The notes: generated by a model not told the origin, from the letters alone. A DNA stretch of 14,136 nucleotides from Opitutales bacterium (GCA_017479315.1 JAFVCI010000001.1:1-14136); one strand, 5' to 3'. Positions 1 through 6,845 are shown, counted from the first letter of the stretch. A program made the numbers and translations.

Positions 1-261
1 GTGTTCATGGAAAACGTAAATATCAGCCTTCAACGACTTTGCTTTTCTATATACCTGAAACGCTGAAAAGATAGCCCTCCCTAATCGTGTCTTGTGTTTT
101 GGGGTACCGTAAATATGAATTCCATCTTTTATTTCATCAGGTTTCCCATCGCTGACAACAAGACATACTTCATAATTCTGTTTTTCTGTTATGCATTCCT
201 TCAAGAAGACTCGATGATCATATCGTGTGTGTGTAGTTGTCATATTGCAGATCGTTTTCAT
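1..261 (-). CDS. Glycosyltransferase, GT4-like, N-terminal 87 codons only (runs off the left edge)
   Basis: Reading the minus strand from the ATG at 261-259 gives 87 open codons to the window edge. The protein opens MKTICNMTTTHTRYDHRVFL, followed by a K-E-C segment, a VCLVVSDGKPDE strand, GIHIYGTPKHKTRLGRAIF and ADIYVFHEH. This is the usual start of GT-B glycosyltransferases of the GT4 type in polysaccharide clusters, where the first domain often reads like 'hlTsvHpRyDtRiF.KEc' and later 'ADiYHfHDPEL'. It begins 7 nt after the stop of the upstream glycosyltransferase gene, and a GAGGG (minus strand, 278-274) lies 12 nt before the ATG. It is therefore almost certainly translated from the same operon. 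The donor, acceptor and linkage cannot be told. The family call is firm; the C-terminal nucleotide-binding domain is outside the window. Confidence 0.82.
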   Translation of the reverse strand, partial: MKTICNMTTTHTRYDHRVFLKECITEKQNYEVCLVVSDGKPDEIKDGIHIYGTPKHKTRLGRAIFSAFQVYRKAKSLKADIYVFHEH

Positions 262-268
262 AAGACGC

Positions 269-1525
269 TTACACCCTCAAAAATCCTTTCACAAATTGAG
301 CATACTCGGCATAAACTTTGTCAGGGTTTGTATGCTTTTCAAAAAACAATCGAGATTGAACCGCCATAGCGCGACGCAAATTATCATCACTCCGTAGCAA
401 GAAGATCAATTTTTGCAATTGTTGCAAATCATTCCCGTGAAAATTGAGTCCGATACCATATTGTTCGACAATAGTGCTTAATTCGCCCGGTATCCCGTTA
501 AGCAACGGGAGACCGCACATAAAATGGAAAAAAGCTTTATTAGGAATCGTCGGGGTTACTTTGGTAAATTGCTCCAAGCTTTCATTTGAAATGAATACAA
601 TACCGCAATGGCAATGTTTTGCCAAAAAATAAGCTTCTTCATGCGATAAGTAACCAGGCAGAAAAACATTGGACAAAAACGTAGCTTCTTCTCGAATCTT
701 TTCGCCATAGTCGCCGTCACCGCAAAGAATGAAATCAACGGTTTCATTTTGTATTCGACGTGCAAGTTCTACTAAAAGCGATGGTTGGAAGTTAATGCCC
801 CATTTGCTGATGTAGAAAACCCTAAAGGTTTTTCGTGCAAGCATGAGTGCATATTTTTTTGAAAAAACGTCTGTTTGCTGTTTTGTCAAAATAACATCTT
901 TAGTCGTACTTAAATAAAACACCTTTGTTGTTTTTTCCGTATTTGCTATCTTTGTTAGTCCCCAGTTCAACATGTCTTTTGATATTGAAACAACTGCTGA
1001 ACTGTTTTGCAGGGTTTGTTTAAGTAGGTATCGATCGGGAATTATGGCCAATTTGATCAAGAGCCGTAACAGTTTATTTGTAACGACATACGGAAACGCA
1101 TCCGGCCATGGATCGAAAATGTAAAAAATAAAGGGGATACCATATTTTCTGGCGAATTTGCTCGCAAAATATGCACCAGGGATATTCAGATTGACGCATA
1201 CAATGGCATCAACAGATTGAAATTTGCGTAGGACGTGTAACATTTGTTTAGCGCAAACCCAATCGTGAAAATAACGTTTAAGACAGACATTGCGCTTGTA
1301 TCCGAGACCAGGAACATGGATAATTTTAAAATTTTTATTCAGATATCGGACGGAATCTCCCCATAAATTTTGTTTTTTATCATGTGAGAAGCCACTTTTG
1401 ATCCATGTAACTTCGCAACCGTTTTTGGACAAAAAGTCTCCCAAAAAAGTTGCAGGACGTTGAATTTCATTTTCCGAATCTGGCGTTTGTTCGTAAAACT
1501 CAATGAGAAGAACCTGACTACCCAT
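269..1525 (-). CDS. Glycosyltransferase, GT4-like (GT-B fold), surface polysaccharide
   Basis: The product is 418 residues, a normal length for a complete GT4 enzyme. The N-terminal half has VLLIEFYEQTP, then RPATFLGDFLSKNGCEVTWI and SGFSHDKK, the pattern of WbuB/CapM-like transferases, and later PFIFYIFDPWPDAF. The C-terminal half has a Rossmann segment with DFILCGDGDYGEKIREEA, LPGYLSHEEAYFLAKHC and a P-N-K motif followed by FFHFMCGLPLL, the region that normally binds the nucleotide sugar. There is no signal peptide, as expected of a cytoplasmic or membrane-associated enzyme. The start is the ATG at 1525-1523; an in-frame TGA lies eight codons upstream. A 102 nt gap separates it from the aminotransferase gene, longer than the other joints in this operon. 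By eye this gene and the next are more AT-rich than the rest of the window, as is common for exchanged polysaccharide transferase genes. Substrates are unknown. Confidence 0.85.
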   Translation of the reverse strand: MGSQVLLIEFYEQTPDSENEIQRPATFLGDFLSKNGCEVTWIKSGFSHDKKQNLWGDSVRYLNKNFKIIHVPGLGYKRNVCLKRYFHDWVCAKQMLHVLRKFQSVDAIVCVNLNIPGAYFASKFARKYGIPFIFYIFDPWPDAFPYVVTNKLLRLLIKLAIIPDRYLLKQTLQNSSAVVSISKDMLNWGLTKIANTEKTTKVFYLSTTKDVILTKQQTDVFSKKYALMLARKTFRVFYISKWGINFQPSLLVELARRIQNETVDFILCGDGDYGEKIREEATFLSNVFLPGYLSHEEAYFLAKHCHCGIVFISNESLEQFTKVTPTIPNKAFFHFMCGLPLLNGIPGELSTIVEQYGIGLNFHGNDLQQLQKLIFLLRSDDNLRRAMAVQSRLFFEKHTNPDKVYAEYAQFVKGFLRV

Positions 1526-1573
1526 GGCGAATAAAACGTTGATATTTCAGCACAGTCTTTCAAACACATCAAT

Positions 1574-1612
1574 TGTTTCTATACAAACAACTTATTCTCG
1601 ACAATAGAAACA
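1574..1612. repeat. Inverted repeat between the aminotransferase and glycosyltransferase genes
   Basis: TGTTTCTAT at 1574-1582 is the exact reverse complement of ATAGAAACA at 1604-1612, with a 21 nt spacer. It lies in the 102 nt gap inside the polysaccharide operon. The right arm is followed on the plus strand by TTTTTAT, but no plus-strand gene ends here. On the minus strand, the direction of the operon, there is no T-run after the second arm, so it is not a standard terminator for the operon. It could be an RNA-processing or attenuating stem. Confidence 0.5.
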
Positions 1613-1627
1613 TTTTTATCTGTAGTT

Positions 1628-2755
1628 TTACTCCAACGATTCCGATGTTTTGCAAACCAATTGAACTTCCTCTTCCGTCAAATACGGCGACATGGGTAGA
1701 CTGAAAACGGTTTGAGATACCTGTTCGCAAACAGATATATCGCTCGCATTCGGAAAGTGCTTGTACGCCGTTTGCAGGTGAAGCGGTTTCGGATAATAGA
1801 TAACCGTTGGAATGTCGCGATTGCCGAACGTTTCCATTGTTTGTTGCCGAGCCGACGGATCGGTTGTTTTTAAGGTGTATTGTGCCCAAACGCACATATC
1901 ATTTTTCGGATGAATTGGTGTCTGAAAGCATGATTGAAACGCCTGTGTGTAACGTTCGGCGATCTTGTTGCGAAGAACAATTTCTTTCGGAAACAGTTTT
2001 AATTTTTCAATTAAAACGGCGGCTTGAATTGTGTCCAGGCGACTATTGCAACCGATACGAACATTATCGTATTTTTTGGATCCTTTGCCGTGTTCCCTAA
2101 GACTTCGGATGAGAGTATCTGCTTCATCGTCGTTGGTGAAAATCGCGCCACCGTCACCATAGCAACCGAGCGGTTTCGCTGGGAAAAAGCTGGTGGTTGC
2201 GATGGTACAATCGCGGCAGGAGCAAACCATGTGACCGTTATGGGTACAGCCGAAACCCTGTGCACAATCGGACATGACCCATAAGTTGTTTTCTTTTGCA
2301 ACCTCATTAATAGCGGTATAGTCGGCAGCTAACCCGAACAGATCGACCGCGATGATTCCGACCGCTTTAAAAGACTGTTTTTTCGCTTCAAAAACAGCTT
2401 CTCTCAGGCTTTTAACACTCAAATTGTAGGTTTTATCATCGATATCGACAAAAAACGGGATGCCGCCGCAGAGAACAACTGCTTCCGCTGTTGCAGCGAA
2501 GGTCAGGCTCGGAACAAAAACAACATCGCCTTTTTGCAGATGCATCGCCTGCAGAGCCAGTACCAAAGCATCGGTTCCGTTCCCGCAAGTGACGGTGTGC
2601 TTGACGTTTGCAAAACGTTGCAGTTGATTTTCAAATTCGGTCACCTCCGGACCGTGAATATACTGGCCGTGATTCAAAACCGAATGAATGGCACTATCAA
2701 AAGCCTCTTTGTGCACTTGATATTGACGTTTCAGATCGATGAACGGCATTTTCAT
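1628..2755 (-). CDS. wbpE: DegT/DnrJ/EryC1/StrS-family sugar aminotransferase (WbpE-like)
   Basis: PLP-dependent aminotransferase that in this pathway converts a 3-keto-hexuronic acid nucleotide sugar to the 3-amino sugar, using glutamate. The protein starts MKMPFIDLKRQYQVHKEAF, then has HGQYIHGPEV and CGNGTDALVLAL (cofactor phosphate region). The segment VMSDCAQGFG supplies the Asp and Gln that contact the pyridoxal ring; the family more often has Glu-Asp where this has Ser-Asp. TTSFFPAKPLGCYGDGGAI holds the Schiff-base lysine (about residue 194), and RIGCNSRLDTIQAAVL is the usual C-terminal block. The length of about 375 residues is normal. I chose the ATG at 2755-2753 because it overlaps the upstream TGA in an ATGA junction; an ATG two codons earlier (2761) is also possible. 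The gene follows the acetyltransferase and oxidoreductase genes in the order B-D-E. The exact sugar (gluco or a C2 or C3 epimer) cannot be read from sequence. Confidence 0.88.
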   Translation of the reverse strand: MKMPFIDLKRQYQVHKEAFDSAIHSVLNHGQYIHGPEVTEFENQLQRFANVKHTVTCGNGTDALVLALQAMHLQKGDVVFVPSLTFAATAEAVVLCGGIPFFVDIDDKTYNLSVKSLREAVFEAKKQSFKAVGIIAVDLFGLAADYTAINEVAKENNLWVMSDCAQGFGCTHNGHMVCSCRDCTIATTSFFPAKPLGCYGDGGAIFTNDDEADTLIRSLREHGKGSKKYDNVRIGCNSRLDTIQAAVLIEKLKLFPKEIVLRNKIAERYTQAFQSCFQTPIHPKNDMCVWAQYTLKTTDPSARQQTMETFGNRDIPTVIYYPKPLHLQTAYKHFPNASDISVCEQVSQTVFSLPMSPYLTEEEVQLVCKTSESLE

Positions 2756-3315
2756 AGGCATTTTTCAAGTTGATGACTGTTTAATTGATATCGTAACCCG
2801 CAACGGGCACACTGCAAGGTTTTAGGCAACTTTTCACCGCATGCGCAACGCCAACCGATTTGCCGCGTGGGGTTGCCGACAACGCAGGCGTAAGGTGGTA
2901 CATTTTTTGTAACAACGGCTCCCGCTCCGATAAAACAATACTCACCCAGTGTTACACCGCAAACGATCGTGGCATTTGCGCCGATGGTTGCGCCTTGCTT
3001 AACCAAAGTTTTGAGAAATTCATTTTTTCGTTCGATTGCCGCTCGCGGATTATAAACATTTGTAAAAACACAACTCGGACCGCAAAAAATATCATCTTCC
3101 AGTTGAACGCCGTTATAAACGGAAACATTGTTTTGAATTTTACAGCGGTTGCCGATATGTACGTTTGGATCGATAAATACGTTTTGTCCGATGTTGCAGT
3201 TTTCGCCGATGACGGCGCCCGGCATAACGTGAGAGAAACACCATATCTTCGTACCTGCACCGATGGTACACCCCTCATCAATATAGGAACTTTCGTGAAC
3301 AAAGTAATTACTCAT
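2752..3315 (-). CDS. wbpD: Sugar N-acetyltransferase, left-handed beta-helix (WbpD/WlbB-like), with C-terminal zinc-ribbon
   Basis: Hexapeptide-repeat acetyltransferase of 187 residues. Repeats of the form [IV]-G-x-x-x-x run from about residue 10 to 150 (for example CTIGAGTKI, AVIGENCNIG, ATIGANATIV, CFIGAGAVV). The loop FTNVYNPRAA near residues 84-93 is typical of the WbpD/WlbB branch, which acetylates the 3-amino group of UDP-2-acetamido-3-amino-2,3-dideoxy-glucuronate. The C-terminal end ACVVGNPTRQIGWRCACG is followed by CARCG: cysteines at about 157, 159, 169 and 172 could form a small zinc ribbon beyond the helix. The ATG at 3315 lies 8 nt inside the end of the upstream oxidoreductase gene, and its own stop overlaps the start of the aminotransferase gene, so the three are translationally coupled. 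The acetyltransferase call is firm; the exact substrate is inferred from the neighbours. Confidence 0.88.
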   Translation of the reverse strand: MSNYFVHESSYIDEGCTIGAGTKIWCFSHVMPGAVIGENCNIGQNVFIDPNVHIGNRCKIQNNVSVYNGVQLEDDIFCGPSCVFTNVYNPRAAIERKNEFLKTLVKQGATIGANATIVCGVTLGEYCFIGAGAVVTKNVPPYACVVGNPTRQIGWRCACGEKLPKTLQCARCGLRYQLNSHQLEKCL

Positions 3316-4267
3316 GCTCTAAACTTTCCTGTGCCAGTTGTAACATATGGAGAACAGCCAGTCCTTCGTCGATGTTCGTCCGCGGTTGTTGACGCGATTG
3401 CATGCAATCGATGAAATGTTGACACTCGGCTTTTAATGGTTCGGTCGAAGGCAAAGGAATGTTTTCTGGATCCGCCTTCTTGGTAACAACGGATTGCCCG
3501 TTTCGCGCATAGATATGACGATAAAGCTGCAACTTTTGCTCGGGTGGCAACATATCGTCGAACACCAGCATGCCTTCGGTACCGCATACAATAAGCTTTC
3601 GTTCTTTAAAGGGATGTATCCAGGAAACGCAAACTTCCGCATGCACCCCGGAATGGTAAATAATGGAAACGTCTGTGCGATCTGCAAGTTTATCCTGAAA
3701 AAAGTGTTGTCCGCTCGCGGTTATTGCACGAATGTCAGACTGGACTAGTGAGTGTATAACGGAAAATGCGTGTGGTGCAATGCTCCATAAGACGTTTTCA
3801 GTCGATCGAATAATACCAAAATTAAACCAGTGGGCACGAATATATCGCAAGGCACCTATGGTACCTGATGTGACCAATTTATGAATGACTTCGATTGCCG
3901 GATAGTACTGGAAAAGATGTCCCACAAGCAGTATCTGTGAAGTCTTTTGCAAAGTTTCTTTTATGCTCAGCCCTTCGTTTTCCGTTAATGCCAATGGTTT
4001 TTCGACAAAAACATCCTTCCCGGCTTCCAATGCTTCGATGCATAATTTGGCATGCAACGGTGCCGGGACGGATAAGACAATGCCGTGAATAGAGGCGTCC
4101 TTTAAAATATCCTCCCAAGATTTTGCAGGCACATGATATTTTTCCGAAAAAGTTTTTGCGACTGTCTCAATCGGATCGCAAACAGCCACCAAGGCTCCAA
4201 GTTCATAAAAATTACGAACGAGATTTTTCCCCCAATAGCCGCAACCGATAACAGCAATGTTCTTCAT
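3308..4267 (-). CDS. wbpB: Gfo/Idh/MocA-family oxidoreductase (WbpB/WlbA-like UDP-sugar 3-dehydrogenase)
   Basis: NAD-dependent dehydrogenase of 319 residues that would oxidise C3 of a UDP-N-acetyl-hexosaminuronic acid, giving the keto substrate of the aminotransferase encoded downstream. MKNIAVIGCGYWGKNLVRNF is the Rossmann dinucleotide-binding start (G8, G10, G13). VFVEKPLALT at about 87-95 contains the conserved EKP lysine, and LWSIAPHAFSVI at about 160-171 contains the conserved active-site histidine (H166). The family usually has Asp right after this His (PHD); here it is Ala. It is the first gene of the operon, starting at the ATG at 4267 after a 191 nt gap. Its stop overlaps the acetyltransferase start by 8 nt. 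Members of this superfamily differ widely in substrate, so the assignment depends on the B-D-E neighbourhood. Confidence 0.85.
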   Translation of the reverse strand: MKNIAVIGCGYWGKNLVRNFYELGALVAVCDPIETVAKTFSEKYHVPAKSWEDILKDASIHGIVLSVPAPLHAKLCIEALEAGKDVFVEKPLALTENEGLSIKETLQKTSQILLVGHLFQYYPAIEVIHKLVTSGTIGALRYIRAHWFNFGIIRSTENVLWSIAPHAFSVIHSLVQSDIRAITASGQHFFQDKLADRTDVSIIYHSGVHAEVCVSWIHPFKERKLIVCGTEGMLVFDDMLPPEQKLQLYRHIYARNGQSVVTKKADPENIPLPSTEPLKAECQHFIDCMQSRQQPRTNIDEGLAVLHMLQLAQESLEHE

Positions 4268-4285
4268 TATCTCTCTCGTCCTCGA

Positions 4286-4314
4286 TAGTGAATGATGAGC
4301 AATTGTGTGACAAT
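4286..4314 (-). promoter_or_regulatory. Possible sigma70-type promoter of the surface-sugar operon
   Basis: On the minus strand TTGTCA (4314-4309) and CACTAT (4291-4286) are separated by 17 nt, and the ATG of the first operon gene is about 19 nt further on, after GAGAGAG. The -35 is good (5 of 6) but the -10 is weak (3 of 6). The 191 nt gap 4268-4458 is AT-rich and is the natural place for an operon promoter. I saw no GC-rich terminator for lgt in it and no JUMPstart-like element. Confidence 0.25.
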
Positions 4315-4458
4315 AAATTTTTGATAAGAAACGTTTAAGGCAAATCTTTTAGAAAAATTTTTAACATATCTGTACCGTTTTTGTTTAAATTTTTGGTAGT
4401 TTATCATTTAACTGCCTAATTAGCGTGTTGTATTTAAGAGCCTGTAATTTCCAAGATT

Positions 4459-5274
4459 TCATTCAAATACACCACTTTCCTGCGGATACCTTTTAACATA
4501 AAAACAGCACCCAATCCCAGTAATAATCATAAAAATCGAATAAAATTGCCCGCGCGAAACACAACCGATAAGTTCCGCATCCGGTTCGCGAAAGTTTTCA
4601 AGAATGTATCGGATGAGACCGTAGTAAATCAGAAAGCGACTCGCCAACAGTCCCGGGCGTGTTTTCACATGTGTGTTCTTACGGAGAAAATACAGGCTCC
4701 AAAGGAATAACAGCAAGCCTTCTCCGACGGCTTCATACAACTGCGACGGATGACGCGGTACGGGACTGTTCGGAAAAATAACCGCCCACGGGACGTCGGT
4801 GACAGTTCCGTAGAGTTCGCCGTTGATAAAGTTTGCGCAACGACCGAGAAAAATACCCAAGGTTCCGACCGGGATGGTCAGATCGGCGAGCGAAAAAACG
4901 GAATAATGATAGCGGTGACCGAAGACCAAAAGTGCAAAAAAAATGCCGATCAAACCGCCATGGCTCGCCATTCCACCTTCCCAGACGGCGAAAATTTCAA
5001 GCGGTTGTTTCAGATAATAGTCGAATGTATAAAACAGAGCATATCCCAGTCGACCGCCGAGCAACATCCCGCAAAAAACGGCGAAGAGAAAATTTTGTTG
5101 TTGCGTACCGTTCAATTTCAGCCTTCCGCATATGTGTTCATATTTAAGGAACCAAGCGGCGAAGATAAAAGCCGCCAAATAAGCAACTCCGTACCAGCGG
5201 ATGCCCTGTATGAACCACGAAGACGGAAACTTGAAAAGAAACGGATCGAGGTTGTGAACCCAATAACCGAACAT
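4459..5274 (-). CDS. lgt: Prolipoprotein diacylglyceryl transferase Lgt
   Basis: Inner-membrane enzyme that moves a diacylglyceryl group from phosphatidylglycerol to the lipobox cysteine of prolipoproteins, the first step of lipoprotein maturation. The 271 residues contain about seven hydrophobic segments and the family blocks in order: GIRWYGVAYL (24-33), GGRLGYALFY (73-82), WEGGMASHGGLIG (98-110, with the conserved His 105), GRCANFINGELYG (144-156, the Lgt signature with R145 and N151), HPSQLYEA (175-182) and LENFREPD (225-232). Length is normal and no key residue seems missing. The ATG at 5274 follows the stop of the dUTPase gene by 16 nt, without a clear Shine-Dalgarno, so it is probably co-transcribed with that gene and with the tRNA-Lys in front of it. 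There is no functional link I can see between Lgt and the dUTPase. Confidence 0.97.
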   Translation of the reverse strand: MFGYWVHNLDPFLFKFPSSWFIQGIRWYGVAYLAAFIFAAWFLKYEHICGRLKLNGTQQQNFLFAVFCGMLLGGRLGYALFYTFDYYLKQPLEIFAVWEGGMASHGGLIGIFFALLVFGHRYHYSVFSLADLTIPVGTLGIFLGRCANFINGELYGTVTDVPWAVIFPNSPVPRHPSQLYEAVGEGLLLFLWSLYFLRKNTHVKTRPGLLASRFLIYYGLIRYILENFREPDAELIGCVSRGQFYSIFMIITGIGCCFYVKRYPQESGVFE

Positions 5275-5290
5275 GTTATTCGTTCAGTTT

Positions 5291-5650
5291 CTACTCTTTT
5301 GCCTTTTCCGCATAACCGTCATCCTGGCGTTGAAAATTGACCGCGTTTTTTTTCATATATGTGTTGAACAAATCCTCGGCGCTCATCCCGAGAGTTTGAG
5401 CCAGGCAAATGACAAAATGAAGAATGTCGATCAGTTCAACTTTGGCGTGTTCGAGATCCGATTTTTGATAATGCGCCCACCATTTCCACGGAACGCAATC
5501 TACCAGTTCGGCAACTTCCTGCTGCAACGCACGCGCAAACTTCAAAAGCCACTCTTCGGGAGCGTTCTGCAGGATTTTTTGCGCATCAGTACCGAGAATA
5601 CGCGCATTAAGCTGTTCCTGCTTCTCAAAAAGTGCATCCAGCTTATCCAT
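5291..5650 (-). CDS. Dimeric-type dUTPase / MazG-fold nucleotide pyrophosphohydrolase
   Basis: All-alpha NTP pyrophosphohydrolase of 119 residues. After LFEKQEQLNARIL it has ALQQEVAELVDCVPWKWW (about 41-58) with the metal-binding pair E45 and E48, then KVELIDILHFVI (70-81) with E72 and D75. This E-x2-E plus E-x2-D arrangement, the W-K-W-W after the first helix and the tail SAEDLFNTYMKKNAVNFQRQ match dimeric dUTPases (dUTPase_2 family). They hydrolyse dUTP, and some dUDP, to dUMP plus (pyro)phosphate, keeping uracil out of DNA. The protein is shorter than many phage and trypanosome members but includes both metal motifs. A related MazG-like activity on other nucleotides is possible. The ATG lies only 13 nt after the 3' CCA of tRNA-Lys, with no visible Shine-Dalgarno, so it probably depends on the tRNA promoter. 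Confidence 0.8.
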   Translation of the reverse strand: MDKLDALFEKQEQLNARILGTDAQKILQNAPEEWLLKFARALQQEVAELVDCVPWKWWAHYQKSDLEHAKVELIDILHFVICLAQTLGMSAEDLFNTYMKKNAVNFQRQDDGYAEKAKE

Positions 5651-5663
5651 AAACGCCAGAAAC

Positions 5664-5738
5664 TGGTACCACGGCAGGGATTCGAACCCTGAACCAATGG
5701 CTTAAAAGGCCACTGCTCTACCGTTGAGCTACCGAGGC
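5664..5738 (-). tRNA. tRNA-Lys (anticodon UUU), CCA encoded
   Basis: On the minus strand the full cloverleaf can be read: acceptor GCCTCGG, TA, D-arm GCTC/GAGC with loop AACGGTA, anticodon stem GTGGC/GCCAT with loop CTTTTAA (anticodon TTT), variable loop TGGTT, T-arm CAGGG/CCCTG with loop TTCGAAT, acceptor CCGTGGT, discriminator A and an encoded CCA. The anticodon gives lysine, and A73 fits lysine tRNAs. The acceptor stem is imperfect: position 1-72 is a G-U pair and 4-69 is a U-U mismatch; all other stems pair well. The gene precedes the dUTPase gene by 13 nt. Confidence 0.93.
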
Positions 5739-5756
5739 ACGTCTGATACAGCTTCT

Positions 5757-5784
5757 ATTGAAATCGCTTTGATGCCGTCGTCAA
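5757..5784 (-). promoter_or_regulatory. Probable promoter of tRNA-Lys (and dUTPase-lgt)
   Basis: On the minus strand TTGACG (5784-5779) and TTCAAT (5762-5757) are 16 nt apart. The tRNA begins 18 nt after the -10 box, so a short leader would be removed by RNase P. The -35 matches 5 of 6 and the -10 matches 4 of 6 consensus bases. The rest of the divergent gap up to truA (5785-5977) is T-rich; I could not identify a convincing plus-strand promoter in it. Confidence 0.4.
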
Positions 5785-5977
5785 GTTTTTTGCGTTAAGT
5801 TTTTTTGCCGAAAAAAGCGGAAACGTTAAAGTTGTCGTCTAGTTTTGCTTGTTTTGGCAATTTTGTGAAAATTTGCAAATGCATCACCGAAGATTTCTCT
5901 TTTGGCACCAAACGATACTTTTGGAGTATATCGGCAGGTTGATTGACGCAAACCGTCGGTTTTGTTGGTATAAGGCG

Positions 5978-6709
5978 ATGCGGTGGAAATGTACCGTTGC
6001 CTATGACGGAACCGAGTTTTGCGGGTGGCAGAGCCAGGTGAATCGCAATGCGGTGCAGGATGTGATTGAGGTGCGGTTGTTTGCGATTTTTAAGCATTTT
6101 GTTCGTATTCACGGGAGCGGGCGAACCGACGCCGGCGTACATGCGCGCGGGCAGGTGTTTCATTTTGATGCGGATTGGAAGCACGGTTCCGAGGCACTGT
6201 TGCGCGCTTTAAACCGCAATTTGCCGCCTGCCGTTCGCATTACGCGCGTCGAAGCGGTTAAGGATACATTTCATGCGCGTTTTTCGGCACATCAAAAGCG
6301 TTATCATTATTACTTCCAAATGCATTCCGCGGAGCCGTTTGAAGCGCGTTATGTGTGGTCGGTTCCGTATCCGAAGCTTGATATACATCTTTTGGAAGCG
6401 GCGGTGCGGTGTTTTGAAGGAACGCATGATTTTCGCGGTTTCGCCGGGAAGGTGTTGCCGTGTGAAAATACCGTTAAAACGCTGACATCGGCGGGTATTT
6501 TTAAGGAGAACGATCGTTTCATTGTGTCGCTGACGGGTTCCGGGTACCTTTACCGCATGGTTCGGAAAATCATGGGTGCGTTGGTGATGGTCGGTATCGG
6601 GAAAATTGATATTTGCTTCATTGAGCGACGGTTGCGACTGGAAAAATTAGATTATCCGCTCATGACCGCGCCGGCATGCGGATTGTTCTTGGAGGAAGTT
6701 CTTTATTAA
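5978..6709 (+). CDS. truA: tRNA pseudouridine(38-40) synthase TruA
   Basis: Cytoplasmic enzyme that isomerises uridines 38, 39 and 40 in the anticodon arm of many tRNAs. From the ATG at 5978 it is 243 residues, the usual size. It starts MRWKCTVAYDGTEFCGWQSQ, has the catalytic block HGSGRTDAGVHARGQVFHF with the nucleophile Asp at about 51, then KRYHYYF and near the C-terminus GSGYLYRMVRKIMGALV, all typical TruA segments. The frame is open for 43 more codons upstream to an ATG at 5849, but that extension resembles nothing in the family and would precede the conserved YDGT start, so I take 5978. An AAGG just before the ATG is rather close for a Shine-Dalgarno. It is the only clear intact plus-strand gene and converges on the ABC permease gene across a 250 nt gap. 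Confidence 0.96.
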   Translation: MRWKCTVAYDGTEFCGWQSQVNRNAVQDVIEVRLFAIFKHFVRIHGSGRTDAGVHARGQVFHFDADWKHGSEALLRALNRNLPPAVRITRVEAVKDTFHARFSAHQKRYHYYFQMHSAEPFEARYVWSVPYPKLDIHLLEAAVRCFEGTHDFRGFAGKVLPCENTVKTLTSAGIFKENDRFIVSLTGSGYLYRMVRKIMGALVMVGIGKIDICFIERRLRLEKLDYPLMTAPACGLFLEEVLY

Positions 6710-6762
6710 AAGGCGTTGGTTTGAATTCTAGTAAAAGCCCGAGAAAGACATAACGAGCCGTG

Positions 6763-6845
6763 CCGAATTTTGTTCGGAAATAAAAAAGCTGTTACGTACA
6801 TGAGACGTTAAAAGCGGATTTTCATAACGGTCGGAGGCGTTCCGA
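6763..6845. repeat. Two small hairpins after truA
   Basis: CCGAA (6763-6767) pairs with TTCGG (6773-6777) over a 5 nt loop, and TCGGA (6831-6835) pairs with TCCGA (6841-6845) over 5 nt. The first is followed on the plus strand by A-rich sequence rather than a U-tract, so it is not a textbook terminator for truA. Either could mark the 3' end of one of the two converging transcripts. Confidence 0.35.

Noticed and set aside
94..369. Plus-strand open frame of 91 codons at the left end
   Set aside because: It lies opposite the start of one glycosyltransferase gene and the end of another, both with clear family motifs on the minus strand; its own translation resembles nothing.
5860..5960. Plus-strand promoter for truA (TTGGCA near 5854 and near 5902)
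   Set aside because: No acceptable -10 box at 16 to 18 nt from either TTGGCA; AT-rich sequence makes chance matches easy.
5849..5977. 43-codon upstream extension of truA
   Set aside because: The extension shows no similarity to the family and TruA proteins begin just before the YDGT motif; the ATG at 5978 gives the normal length.
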